From positions 35,238,826 through 35,302,825 of the forward strand of contig NC_034414.1 of the NCBI RefSeq assembly GCF_002078875.1: a stretch of 64,000 bases of DNA, written 5' to 3'. This document shows, piece by piece, positions 13,201-28,200 of the stretch. The stretch's first letter is position 1; each line of letters starts with the position of its first letter. Under the pieces are notes generated by a model, which saw only the letters and a program-made list of their open reading frames with translations, was not told the origin of the DNA and did not search any database. This DNA comes from Numida meleagris (Eukaryota; Chordata; Aves; Galliformes; Numididae). The translations under genes and the position numbers were made by a program.

Positions 13201-16200
13201 CTAATAACATAGCAGGGCTTATGGTTCAAAGATCATCCTAGAAGAGCTAAATGTAAATTTGGTTGTGAACTTTGGTTGTTTTTTTTTATTTTTTTAAGTA
13301 GACAATTTATATCGCAGTATCGTAATCTTGAAAAGTACTCCTTTAAGACTCCAACATCAAAACTGTAGATGGCAACAAGCTGAATAACAAGACTTGGGGC
13401 TATGTAGGTAATAGTGTGCAACTAACCTCTACTGCATAAGATAATCCTGAAACTGGACCTAATACTTTGTAGAGAAATGCTTAAGATTATATATAAAATA
13501 GGACAAGAGAATTTAAAAATAGTAAATCAACATTAAGCTTGAGGAAAAAGAGACAAGTTAGTCTCTTATATTAAACAATCACGAGTTTCACTTAAGAACA
13601 CAAACTGTGTTATCAAATATTAATACTCACCTTTTAACCCTCAATCAGTAACACCCTATTCATACAACATTTTGCTACGCGGGGTCTGCAAACAGTGATT
13701 TAATATTGAATAGTTTCAGAACACACAGCTGTACATGAAGTTGTTCAAAAACACTTAAGAAATAAAGGTCCGTTCCAATAAGCCACAGTTACAGTCTCAT
13801 AAAACCATTTGAGAAGACCTGCAAATAGTAATGATGTGGAAACCTGCAACTGCATTAATCTTTATAGAGGGGACAGTAAATGACAGCGTGTGTTTTCTAC
13901 AAGAAATCTCCTGAAATACAATAAGTAGCTGAATTTTTTGTACCTTCCTCTGCTCTTGCACCTTCATGATCAGTCATTCTAGAAGAGGGTGACCTAGATT
14001 GATTAATGATTCCTGAAGGGATGTGGGGTATCTCATCATCGCCCAGATCTGCTATCATGTCTTGAAGTTTTGTCCTGTTGACTCCTGTAAATTAACGTCA
14101 GCAGCAAAAATTCATTTGATTGCTACCGCTTGACTTGACAGAAGTCTAAAAACCCATTAAACTAAGTAAACAAGAATAATTACGATGGGACCTCCTCAAA
14201 ATAAATACAATGCTTTGCTTTTGTCTTTGTATATAATTACATTTGACCTTTTGGAAATCAAGAGGAGTTAACGCATTAAATCTAGAACTACATGCAAACA
14301 GTCTGAATTCACCAGATTAAAGAACAAATGCTTTGTTTTCTGTTGATCTATTTTATAATTTCCTGTAGGAGAGAAAAATTTATCACACAGCCCTTGAGAG
14401 AAGCCAAACATCAAAAGAACACAATTATAAAAATACATATGAATTAAACACTTGCTAATACAGAACTAACTATACTAAACAATTAAACATTGAGAAAGAT
14501 TGCAAATAAAAGATAAGCTCACAAATGAGGGGAAAAGTATAAACAAATCATAATGGGGGGTGCAACAAACAATTAACTTTCCCTGGTTTTGAATGGTATT
14601 TGAGTTGTATAAAATATTTATTAAATACAAGATCACTGCTGTATGAAATTGCAAATGCACATTTTACCTATTATATAAGCCTGCCTCTAGAAATAAAATA
14701 TACTAAATTATATGCATTAATTTCATAATACAGACTAACAAGAATAGTAGTTTCTAATTAAAAATATTTTAATTAAATTCACTTCTGCTTTCCACTTCCA
14801 GCTTCCATTGAAAAAAGCTTTAACCATGAAGTGAAATTTCAGTGACAGACTCCTGTTAAAGAAAATTATCTACAATGACACAAGACATCACCAGCTTTAA
14901 TCAATAAGGAATTCCTCACAGGTAGAGTTGGCAGCTATATTTTAAACAAATACGACACCCTTATGCTATGTATTTCTCTTTAAAATCCACTACAAAGTAT
15001 TTACTACTTTTAAATGAATATAGTAAAGCATAAGTAATTTTCAAACATATCAATTTTTGGTGAAGCATGCATTAGGAAGTATTTCATAACATTCTGCGTT
15101 GATGTGTCACTTTTATTAAAAGATACAAACCAAAAGAAAGTCTTCATTTTATTAAGTAGTAAGAGGTAAACACTAGATTTACAGATCACTTATCAGAAGT
15201 AGAATTGTTTCTTTAAGTAGTTAAACTCTAAAAAACACTCTGAAATCGTTTGATCAATTTTAAGATCTACCTTCGACAAAAAATGGTTTAAATCGATGTG
15301 ACCAAAAGTAAGTATCCATCAACAATTAAATCCTCTTGATATATTGCAGAGAGGGATCACTATCCACATTAGTAATTGCAAAACATGTTCATTTTGCCAA
15401 ATATAAACTAGAACTCCCTATACTTTTTCGTGGTTTCGATATTTGTTTCATGGAAGCCACAGAATTTCTATCATACATATGGGTAGGAGCTTTTATAAGT
15501 TGTTCAAGAATAAAACTGGCTTCCTAAAGTTTCCCATGTGTAACATGCTATTGAATGGTTAAGTTTCATCACACTCATGTATTGATGAGTCTAGAAACCT
15601 ATGACCTCAGCTAACGAATTGTGAAATACTTAATTTTCTTTCCTGCTTACAGTTCTTTATGTAGAATCATTTTCCAGTAAACCCAGAAGTAAAGCAATAT
15701 TATTATTACTTTAAGACACAGATGGATAAAAAGCAAGGATTAATACAGAGACCTACTTGAGCTTTGAAGGAGACAGAGAAATCAGATAGACATTTACATT
15801 TCTTGCAAACAAAATTACTAATGGGAACACACAACATTCCTTTAAATGCGTGAACAGAAAAAGGCTTCATTCCAGTAAGATAGCAAAGCACAGGAAGCAG
15901 CTTGGATTGTAGTAGATTGGAGGGAAACAAAGTATGTGTCATAAACACTTCTCACATACAAAAGTTGAAGAGAAAGTCCTGAAAACAACGTCCTTTATTG
16001 TGCAACTGAAGCAAACTTCCAACTACAGTTCTAACTATGAACTATGGTTACACCGTGTTTTCAGTTTTGCCTGTGTTACTGTGCTTTCCGCACTTCAACT
16101 TACAGAGTGTTTCTACTGGATGACCTATTCCATCATGTCATCATTTCCTGTAGAGATCTGCAGGCTGAAATGAACTGCATTTGGCTTGAAGAGGACAGGT

Positions 16201-19200
16201 CTAAAAAGATACTCCAAAGAGGTGAAGGATGCTGCTACTCAGTAGTACAAAGAATGCCTCCTTTGCAACAACACTTTTTTTCTGATAGCCAATAGACTAA
16301 CATATGGATAAGATCTCATTTGAAAGGTACAACAGTTAATTGCAGTCAGCCAGTGAGATCTCATTTTAAAAAAAGTACTGTTAAATGGTCAGGTCTCAAC
16401 TGAACAGACCACAAACCTGCTTTTGTGTCTTTTCTATTCCACCTGGTTGTCAGCCAGTCACCTCTCTAAAGCGATCAGCAGAAGATATATTCTCACAGAT
16501 ATTAAGGAGCAATCACTAGGTTACATGATACAAGTGACAACTGGTACCCTGAAATGTCTACTTGAAAACACACTTCACACTCCAGAAGATTCATTTGTCT
16601 TCTTGACATTGATACAAGTTTTATTCCCATCAAAACTCAAAGCACCTTTTATAAATGGCTTCACCTCAAACATATGGGAATAATAAGTCTGTTTCAGAGC
16701 ATACTCAGAGGGAACTGACAGTAACCCAGCTCACTCTGCTACCCATTGCTACCTTGAACCAGCATTTGTTATGTCGTTACTAAGGGGATTATCAGCCTCA
16801 TCTTGCAGTGCTTTTCAGCAAGTTTACTTACTTGTACTTCAAGCATCACCTCAGAACAGCCCTCAATCCATCATAAAAGAGGGAGAAACACTGAAGTTCA
16901 CAAAGAAGCAGCTGCTATTCCCAACAACTTCCCTGTAATTCATGCTAAAAAATGTCAATATTCTTGATGGTCTTCCAGTCATGAGCACTGTACAAATTTC
17001 TGCTTTCTAATGACTGTGCCTTCCTATCATTGTTGAAGCACTCTAAGTGTTACAAAGATTTTTAAGGATTAGAATGTGCCGACTCTGCATAAGCAGATAC
17101 ATTTCAAGGCACCAACTGGCTGTGTTGTACTCTTCTTCAGGGTGAAAGACAACAATCAGTAAACATGAAGAAAAGAACACCTAGAACCTCATTTCCTTCT
17201 TCAGAAGTCAAAAGTGAAGGTCAACAAATATTCAGCACAGAGAAGCTGTGGTCTAAGAACTCAAACAGATTTCTACTAGCTCCAAGAAGCTGTAGTCTGA
17301 ATCTTGCTCATCAACATGCGATGCAATGAAGATAGTATAATCCAAATCATTCCATAGAAACGGAACAATCAGTTTCAGGCACAAGAAAAGGAAAAGCAAA
17401 ACTGAGGAAAGTGTCTGGGAAAATCAGTAAAAGGATCTCAATTTTAAATGATCTAAACATACAACTTAAGACGTGAAAACTGTATTTTTAATTGCTGAGA
17501 ATGACTAGACTGAGTGGATTCTATCAAATGAGACATTCATCATCTCCACAACCATGCTGTGGAAAGTTGACAAATTATATCTGAAAAACAGTCACTCACT
17601 GATTTGCTTACGCTAACTGATTTTATCAAACTTGGGGAAGAAGTTTCATGTCTTAAATTCAACATATTGGTGAAAAAGGTAAGCTTTCAAGAAAACAGTT
17701 TTGTGGAAATTACACATAACTCCTTATCTGTCGCAATTAAGTCCAGAATATAATGAGGATGGTTTTAATGTTACAAACAGAATCAAAGTAAACAAACAAA
17801 CAAACCCAAATCCACCACACACAACCTCAATAGCCAGACTTCGGGTTATTTTACCATTGATACTATAGAGGTAATTAAAGTGTTGGGTATTTTTTGTTTG
17901 GTTTTGTTTCATTTTAAATTCCCTTCATAAGAAAAGAATTTAACATAATATTTTAACATAGTATTTTGACTATCCTGACAGATTAAAAAACAAGAAAGGA
18001 AAAATAATAACCTTATCACAATATATCTGAAGAGCAATTACCTATGTTTAGGTGTTCCACTCAAAAGATAACATGAACAAACAACAGAAGTATCAAAATG
18101 AGTAAAATGAACTTCTGTTCCCTTATTAACCCCTATGATTGGAATGAAAGTTACCACATCTGAGACAGGGCCACGAAGATCCTGTCATGAGTTAAACAGC
18201 CTAATTGCAGATTATGGTACAGATACTGGATGCATGTCCAATAAAAGAATCCATTAGAGTGTCTGCCCTATTACTGTGTCCCCAAAACACAGCAAGAGGT
18301 GATAATCAAGTTTATTTGATCATAATGATCATGTATACAGTGCCACACAGACACAAATCTGAGAACAGACTTAAAAACTTCAAAGAGCAAAGTAAGATGA
18401 ATCTGCAGTGTGAAGACTGTGAAAGATCAGGCATCAGAAGCAGAAATAAAGAGGATCATCTACTTTCAGTCTTGTGTTAAAAAAGCTGACAAAAGAAGTC
18501 TACAGACAGAATAAAAATAATTTAAACAAACCTGTCCCACCATAACTGCATACTTTTATGCATGCACTTACGGCATTCAACTAGTTCAGCAATTTAAAGG
18601 TCAACTTAAAACTAGAAACTGTGAATTTGATAAGTGGCAAATGCTTACTTACATATTAAACGATGCTTATTGTCACCCAAATTACTAGCATAAATTCTAA
18701 AAATCAATACCAAATCTAGGCAAGAATCTTTGTACTCTGGCTAAAAATATTTGTCTGTGTGTGAATGCAGATGTGCATGAGAGTCATGCAAAACTGCTGA
18801 AGAATAACATGCATCAACTGAATATTAGTTTGTTACAATTTGCAAAGTAATTTCAAACCTTAATGATTATAGAATCCTTTATGAAGTGTTATATCTTAAT
18901 TATAATCTGATTTAGTGCATATTCACACAATTTTTCAAATCCTAGATATTTTTATTTTTACTAAACATAACTAGAAACTTTAGTAGACTACATAAATAAA
19001 AATTAAAAAACACCTTCAGAGACTAATTTAATAACATTGTGTCCACTAAAAAAAACTTGTATAGTTGATGATATAAATTACAAAAGCATTTTTAAAAGGT
19101 ACATAATGTTGAAAATTTGATTTAACTTGCATAGTTCAAAGAAGGGCAACGGATCTGAAAACTCTTAAAGAGCAAGGCATTAGCCAAAATGCTGAAACTG

Positions 19201-22200
19201 CACAGAAAAGCAAAAGGTACCATAAAATAAACAAAGCCACAAAAAAGCTCATAATCACATTACAGGCCTTCTTTTCCTCCATTCTCACGATGCCTTAGAT
19301 AGCAAAAAAAACCTGCAAGCCCATAAATAGCAATTATAGCTTGATTCAAGCTCATGATGCAAAACCAAAAAAACCACACCCAAAAAGAATGAAAAAAAAA
19401 TCAAAAAACATCCCCAAACACCTGAATAACAAAAAAAACACTAAAACAACCAACAGTCAAAACAGTACTATAGTATTTTAATTTAAGAAGTGGAGAAAGC
19501 TTAAATCTTCTTTCAGAAAACCTTCTGGAGTAGAAGTAACCCCCAAATGCCAATTGTTCATTATTTTTGTACTCCCATTAAAAAGCAGTTACTTCTCTTC
19601 ACCTATTTCACTTTAAACTTTTTGCTTTCAATACATCTCACCGAGATGAGACTGGCTGTAGACAAAGGCTTTGCTATATTCACATTCAGCAGGTAGAAAG
19701 TTAAAGTTGGTTGCCCCCATTACAGAAACATTTAACAAAAAACAAAAACAAATAGAACTCATGAGGAAAAAAAAGTCTTCTATATAGATATGTAAAAAAG
19801 CGTTGTATTACAAGATTCAGAATCTGCACTTACTCTTCACCCCTTTCTTCCCCTTTCGTTCCTTCTTGTACTGTTCCTTCAGTTTACTTATTAGTCCCTG
19901 GTCTACATCCCAAACCTCAGCAGTTGGGGACAGGTCATCTTTGTCTACATGCAGCATATTATTAAAAGAAAAAAAATCAGCAATTGGCAATGCAAGCTGT
20001 TGGCTATTTACTATAATAGCTGTATAAGAGCATCAATACAAGTTCTTAATAAATCTTTAAAAGGTGCAGTCTCAATTTAAAGTTTACAAAATACAAAAAT
20101 CTTGTTGCATAGTTTTCCAAGGCACTGTTTAATATCAGTTACACGTTTGAAAATTGTATGTTAATTTGTTAGGAGCAAACAAATTAAGCTTCATAAGTAA
20201 CTTTTTATGTTGCATACTTCAAAATACAGAAAAATTCATTGGTGTTCAGAAAAGATTACTGCATCTTTAGAAAGACAGCGTTAAGAAATTATTCAGCCAG
20301 TGTTAAACAAGCAAATAAAAGTATTCATGCTGTATTACTCATGAAAATGCAAGCTGAGTAAGTCAGTGCCAGTTTATTCATGAAGACCACCATGCATCCT
20401 CTCACACTCGTTCTACATGCACAAGAAATAAATCTTGGTCCTATACATAACCAGAGAAACAAGCTTATGAATGTAGCATTTTAAATTAAGATTGATAAAA
20501 GTAATTCACACAAGTGAATTAAGTCAACATTCTACTGCATTTCAGCAGTTACACTAAAAAAAAGTAAAAATTCCACATTCCACAGCCATTTCAGAAGACA
20601 ACTTCTTCCATTTGACAAATATTGGAAAGTTATTTAATGTTCACAAGAAATCTCAAAATTTCCCAACTGTCTCAAACCTTTCTCGGAAGACTATAGTAGG
20701 AAATGGATACACTAGTTTCTAAGACAAGGTAAAGGTAACATTTGCAGAAGAACCTTGCCTGAGGAACAACTAAACATCAGTCAAACTTGGCTTATGTTCA
20801 CAAGGTTTTTAGACATAAAATAATAAAACTAAGTTATTCAATTCCCAACATCCAACTATACCTACAATATCAGTGTCTTCATAAAACAGCAATTTTTGAT
20901 ACTATAGCCCTTTGATTCATAGAAGCACACAAGAGGAGCCGCATACAGCAGAGACAAAGAAACAGAAGCATTTAGGTAGCAAAATGGTAAAACCAGTAGG
21001 AGCGTAAGTACAAATGTTTCATGATAGAACACGACAAAGAATGGGAATATATTCTAGGATACAGACGAATCTATGAAAAGAACATCATTCAGATAGGGCA
21101 GAAAATGAAAAAGAGAATCTTCATGAAAGAGGTGAAATGTAGAAATGGTAATGGTAGAGAAGGCAGGAAATAGAACACAATAGGGAAATTTCAAGAATTG
21201 TCTGCGTGGATCTACAGAGAAGGAAACTGAAGAATTACATCTTACACCAAACTACTGCTACAGCTCCAAACTGCAAACAGAAGGATCTCAACCTTTATGA
21301 ATACAGGGTCAAAACACTGACAGAAAATTACTGCTTATTCAGGAAACACAAGAGCACAAAAAGATGTCAGAGGATATGTCCAAACAAATTAGGAAGGAAA
21401 CTAATAAACAAGCAAACAACACCTCCCCCCCCCCCCCCACACACACAAAAAGGAAATTCAGGGAGCAACAACAAACAACAGTCTAAAAAAACATTAACAG
21501 ACTGAAAATAATGAGGTAGGTCACAGCAGTATAGAGAAAGATCCGACAATAAAAATCAACTAAAAAGCAGAACGTATGTAACATATGCTTTGCGACATAT
21601 GTTGCACAAAATAAAAGCCAAAACATTCTCGCATGTAATTGTGGGATGTTTTTAGAGGTGCGATGTATGAAACCAGGAGCACATAATTCAGTGACAACAA
21701 AACAGGAGGAACATATCCTATTTGTGGGATACACTGAAAGTTCAGGAGGCAATGAACTGGAAGGAACTGGGCTAATTCGGTCAGAAAACAGGAAAAATAA
21801 GACTGAAAAAAAATATTCAAAAACAGTGGTATTGGCTACTGAAATGTAGGTCAAAAACAGAAAACTAATTAAAATTATACCTCAGATTAACCAAGGAGGC
21901 TCCGAAATTAATTTCAAATATTTTTGGAAAACCTAACATTATTTCCCTCAGATATGCCTACACTTACTTACCCTTTTCGGGACAAAGTCACGTAACTGGA
22001 AGACTTCCAGAAGTCTCCTCTAGTAGTAAACTTCCTCAAGACACCCACAGTGGTTATAATCCACACTAAACTGGCACCAGCACCATGCAGAGGATCCAGA
22101 GTGCCAAACAGCCAATAGCACTTAGTAGAGAGGGTTTTTTTCCCCCCCCTCTTAAATTTCGTATTAAAAAAAATGACCCAAGAGAACTTGAACTCCGGTC

Positions 22201-25200
22201 CCTCTCCCATTCAAAATTCTGTGTGCAGTCTGACTCATGTTATCTAAGAAGAATTTTTGTGTTTCACACAGAAGAAAAAAATCAGTGATCAACATGTTAG
22301 ACATGAAAATCATAAGCAAAATAAAAAATGTGTAACGCTCGTAACGTGTAGCATACTACATAACAGGTAGCATTTGCTTTATTCCCTTTTGCCTAAGCAA
22401 AAAGAACTTACATAAGCATCCTTTTCTTGATAGTGTTTCACTACAAAGCGTAAAATTTTAATCTGAAAATGCACATTTGTTTTTCAGTGAAAAATGGCAT
22501 ACCTTAATTGTTTAAAATTGCTCAAATTTGCTCAAGTTTCACTATTTTGAAGATAAACTGTTCCTAGTAAAATATCACATGACAGAGACTTTATATCACA
22601 ATATCTGAAAATAATTTAAGACTCAAAGTACATTAAATGAGATATTTATAAATAGGAATGTGTTCAAAAGAAGTTGTATTATATGGAAAAAGGAAAACTT
22701 CCACATTCGGTGGCTGGCTGACTTACAGAAGTTTCTAATAACACAAATGTCACTATCAAATTTAGTAACGAAAAGTTTTAGTGTACCTGGAGTTAGACCT
22801 ACTGATACTACTTAGATGATTAACTATTGAAAGCAAAAACATGTGAAGTTTGATTTGCTTATATTAAAAGCTCTATAAAGAAATATACATGGAAACATAG
22901 GTTCTTTACATTTTTGTCAGAGAGCCTGAATCCTCACTACTATAAGGAACGGTAGCGATGCCAGTGACAGCGAAGACTGAAGCGGGAAAAAAAACACTGA
23001 GAATAGAACTGAGCAACTATTTACATTATGAAGAAGCACTATCTTGTAGCAATTTTTTTTTCTTTTTTGCATGAATCAGGGCATCAAACTGTCTTTCTAT
23101 ACACTGGTAAGACAGATTCAGGAACCAGAATTTTCTGCACTCAATATTTGAAAGGAAGGTGCAAATTCAAAATCAGAACCTTGGCTTCACGGCCTAAGAG
23201 AATACTCATACTGAGAGACCTGCCTGCTTGGCTAAATAAAAAGACAACCAACAAACTAGTCAAATAACATAGTCTTTAAAGGGGAACAACACCAGGCAAC
23301 TAAAATGCTTCTAAAAGCAAGTAGATACTGCTAAAACTAGACAATTTGTCTGCCTAGAAATAAAACTGAGCTTGGAAAAAAAAAATAAAAATAAAAATTT
23401 AAAAAAAGGTGATCAACTCTTTGACACTAATTCCAAACAAAGAACACTTCCTAATCCTTGGTACCTTCAAAATCAATTTTCCCAAGTGCAAAGAAATTAA
23501 TTTAAACTGAGCACAAGTTTAAAACTCCCTATCAGAAAAACAGAACACAAATCAAAATTCAAAAGCCAATTTAATTCAAATATAAAAACATTCAGAATCC
23601 TGGTCTTATTCAAGTGATGTATTCCCTTTATTGTATTTCTTTGGAATCAGAAGTAAAACATGATGTATAATTATATTTCTGGCAACTAAAATAGCATATA
23701 AATATGAAAGTTTCAGCATTCTATACATTAATAGCTAATCATCAGCATCACAACCATCCACACATCCATGCAACCTGTGAAGGCAGTGTACTGTCTGAAC
23801 AGGTATTCCTCTATTTCAAAATTGTTTTCTTAGTATCTTACCCCACTCTGTTCCATCTCCGGAACTTCGGGCTTCTCCAGCTCCCTCACCATCTTCAGCT
23901 GTCACTAAAAAATCGAATTCTTTCAAGGCTTCTTCAGTATCGGGGTCATCTGTAAGGTCAGCAGCTAAACCTTCATTACCAATCTGCAATCAAATGAAAA
24001 ACATTTCTCTATTTTAACCACGAACCCTTATGTACTCAAATGTTTAGATTATAAATGATAGTGATTACGCTCACTGAAGACTTTGCTGTATTTTCAACAT
24101 GAAATATATTCAAATCCAGACAGAATTAGAGCTGTTTACAACCAACTAAAAAAAGAAAAGAGAGCAGTACAGTCAAGTAATCATTAGAAAGGAAAGGAAT
24201 ACTGACATGAGATTTAGCAACAAAAACAAACCCATATAGCCTAACCTTCAGCTTTGATTTAGAAGGTATTAACTGGAAAACTTTACTGATTTTCTCTTAC
24301 AGAGAAGCTTTAAAAACAAACTGTTTTCTGCTGGTCTAGAATTACTTTTTCCTTTTTCCGTTCCATGTATATTTCTGTGCTAAACATAAGTTTGGAAAAC
24401 ACTCAAAAGTGTTTCCAAAACTAGTCTTTTTTGTAGTTCTACCACATCTTCACCTTCAGGCAAGAGCAACAACTCCCTACCAAGGAATCACCAAGAAGTT
24501 TTCTTTCATTCTGCAGGTGAATAAAATTTCCATGTGGGGCTGTGTTTCTATATGCATTGCTCAATATTCTGATATTTTTGCAGAAAGACTTTTTTTTTTT
24601 TACCAAGGTAAATAACAATTCAATTTTTTTTTTTTAAATAAAATCTTTGTCAAGAGTCAAAACACAAGTGTAATGTCTTAATAAGTGCTTTAAGGTTTAC
24701 TTATTAGATGATAGAAGACTATCTACTGCCCTAGAACAAAGATTCAAAGAACATCTTGATCAACCTATTTACTAGACATACAAGTCAATAACTAAAGGTA
24801 CGGCGTAAAATCCTTCCTAACAAGTCAAGCTGGGAGATTCAAACTTGCATTAAGCTGAGCTAATGTTGAATGACAGCTGAGCTACTAATGAAAATTCAAG
24901 GCAGCCAAAGGCACTTCCGTGCTACAGAATACTACAGAAAATTGTTAGTAGGACAGTCCTAAATGAACCTCTTTGCATAAAGAAATCAGTGACAGAATTT
25001 TCTAGCATGGAATAAAAAGATGACATAATTTTGACTACCTAGGGACAAAGGAAAAGATAATTCCCTTTTAAGAAGGGATTTATGTGTGCAAAACAATATC
25101 TTAAAATTGCTTTTTACTTTGTGTTTCTTATTTATCCGGTGCTTCTCTTTTCCTTCTGCAATATCTTCTATCATATCACTCTCCTCTTCTTCATCACTAT

Positions 25201-28200
25201 CATCTGCATTTTCTAAGAAGTTGAATGTTTCAAGAACATCACCAGAATTCCTACAAAAATAAAAACATTAGCAGGGAGAGAGTTTTACTTGCTCATGAGA
25301 TTTTTGGAAGATTAATTAACATTGAACACAATGGTTGTCTGACTTAATAGTTGAAGTTTTTTAAAACTAGCAAAAAACAAGAAATGACTGTATGAGGTTT
25401 CTACAGCAGTCTAGTTCTTCAAGCTACACCACTCAGCAGTAACCTTCCTTAAAATAGTAATTCCAAAGTTGCGTTGAAGCTGAATTTACATCACATAACC
25501 CTATGTGTTTTCCATGCAAGACCAATTTCACTGAAGTTCATAATCATTTGTAGTCAGCTATGCTAACAGCGTTCAGAGACTCCAGAGTCTGAACTTCTAT
25601 GTAATCTGACCAGTACACTAAAACAACTACATAAACAAACAAACTTCATGCATTTCTCACCTCTTCACTTACCTTTTGATTTCCTGTCCCTTTTGTTTTG
25701 ATGAAGGAGATTCGCCCCCATTGAGGATCTGTTCTAAGTTCTTTGTCTCTACTGAACCATTTGGTTCTGAATTGGAGAGCCCAAGCAAAGACCTTACCCG
25801 CTGGGAGCGTACATCCAATATCGTATCTGTATAACCTACTTCCTGAAGATACCTAGTAGGTATTAAGAGGAGAAAGAAGAAAGCACATTTGATAGAAAAA
25901 GGAAAGAAATCTGTACTGAATCTTAAAAATTAATGCTGCTATATTTTACAAAAAATAAGCTTCATCTCTATCCATCTCACATGGAAAAGCTCCATGTACA
26001 CTGTTTATTTAAAGCTCAAGACTACAAACTCCAGCATCACGGTCCACCACCTGCCCACCTCAATCACTCCATATCAAAAAGTATGCATATACACAGCTCA
26101 TGAGACCTCAGGAAAAAGTGTGAATACACAAACATTCCATCAATGTTACTCACTGTCTTAGTAACTGCCTGCCTTGCTTCCAGGTCAGTTGGCTATTTTG
26201 AGGTACTGCAGGAACCTCCGTATCTTTGGTTTCTTCTGAAAGATAGCATCACTAGTGGTTATTGGCTTTTGAAAGATTCTTTTTGTGGCTTTGTTTGGCA
26301 ACAAATATTTACAAAAAGCAATTTTTAAATTACTAGCAGCCTTATGCCGTGTTTTCTTTAATTAAAAGAGGTTTTTTTTTCCCTGTGCTTCAATTATCTG
26401 TTGAAGCATAAAGCAAACTAGTTCTCCGCTTGGATAAAAGCAGTTGGAAAAATATTTCTTTGGAGAAAACAAACATGTCAAGTTCAACACAAATTCCATA
26501 TGTTTACTATCAACAACTAAAATCTTGAGCCCACTACATCTTTACTAAGGCAGAGACTATAAAACATAAAACAAATGTAGAGCTTAGGGATTAAACCATC
26601 TAACTTCCACTGCTTTAAAACATATACTAGAAATCCCATCAAAAACATGAACCGTTACTTCTAGTTTCAGCTGAGGGTAGAAGTACCCAAAATGTGGCAC
26701 TTCTGAAGTAGAAATAAACAAAACAAAAAAGGGATCTGTGGACACAGTTTTAAGGCACGTTACAAAACCATAGGCCAACAGTGCCATTTTCCAAAGACCT
26801 ACATTACAATAGAAGCCACATTGAATTCTGCTTATTAAACAGTCCAGTTACGTTATCAAAAATTCCTTCCTTTATCTGCAATATTGTGAAGAGTGAACTG
26901 TCATGAAAAGCTTCATATCTACACTGCAAAATTTGATGCACTCCAGAGGCAATAAGGATGGACTATATTTAACTCTTAGGACGTTTTCCCTTCATTTAAG
27001 ATAAAATGAAACTCAGTATTTTTTTTCCAAGCCAATCCAGTAGCCTTTTTCCCCTACTCATTCTTCAAAAACTAGCATCTTGCAGCAGCACGAAACAACA
27101 GTATTTCTGATGCTTATTGTACACTTAAACCTACCTTGTAGATGGACGTCAAACTGACATAAAACGTTACATCTTTTGTAACAGTGATTTTAAAAGTAGT
27201 AAGAGAAGCAGCAGCTTAATAAGGAATTGTGCAACTATTTCAAAGTTCCATGGATATTCAGAATTGTTTCAGAAGAGAAAAGGTCAATTCATTCTGATTT
27301 AGGAATCAAAAATATTTACCCAATATCAAACTTTTCCTAGATTTTTTCCTCTATAATATAGGCAAGGAGGTGGGGGGGGGAGGGGTGGGGAAGAGAAAGT
27401 TGCAATAAACAGAGCAAATCTACAACAATATAAAGAAATTTTTCTAGAACAGGTACTATCATAAGATTTACCTGATTCAAAAGTTGGCATTTTCAAGTCA
27501 CCTTGGTTCAATTCTGTGCCATACTTCAATTTATGATATTTTGCCCTGAAAAGGTATGCAAAGATTTAACAAATTAGCACAGGATGCTTTTATCAGCCCA
27601 AGTATTTTCCTACTCCCATTTAAAACAACAACACAACACCCCTTATCCAAATAAAATTTATGAGAATTACAGTATCATACAATTAATTCTAATTTTTCAA
27701 GAACACAGCTTTGAGAAAGCCTTCTTACAACTATTCATAATTATCAAATAACATATAGGTGAGAATTCAGCATGTTCTCCAAGAATGTTTTGTACTTTTT
27801 TATACATGTCAGCTACATTCAATTATTTATCATGGACGATGTTCACTAAACTATCACTATTGTCACTAAACAATCACACTATGATGAATGAATGCCATAT
27901 TTGGGATCCTTACCTATTTGCCACCTTCATTTCTTCTCCCACTCTGCCTTTGCATGATAGAGATTTTCTCCCTCAAAAGAGGGAGAACCACACTGGAATG
28001 CTATCTTCCCCCATCACATGTAATCTTACTGGTTTTCTCTTCCCCACTGACTTAAGGCTTAGCTTCCAATCCCTGCTCAATCCACCTATGCAAGTGTGCC
28101 CCCCTGCTTCTTATCTCCTGATCTCTCAATGCCTGTTCTCTCACATCAGTTTTTAAGAAATCAATCTCGGTGAAACTTTTCCACAAAGGTACATACAAAC

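Noticed and set aside
21483..21854. 123-codon minus-strand open frame in STRN3 intron 7
   Set aside because: Hydrophobic but without any recognisable family and overlapping another frame of similar length; likely chance.
27785..28156. 123-codon open frame in STRN3 intron 2
   Set aside because: No recognisable domain, no splice or promoter context, AT-rich and Ser/Leu/Phe-rich as expected for random frames.
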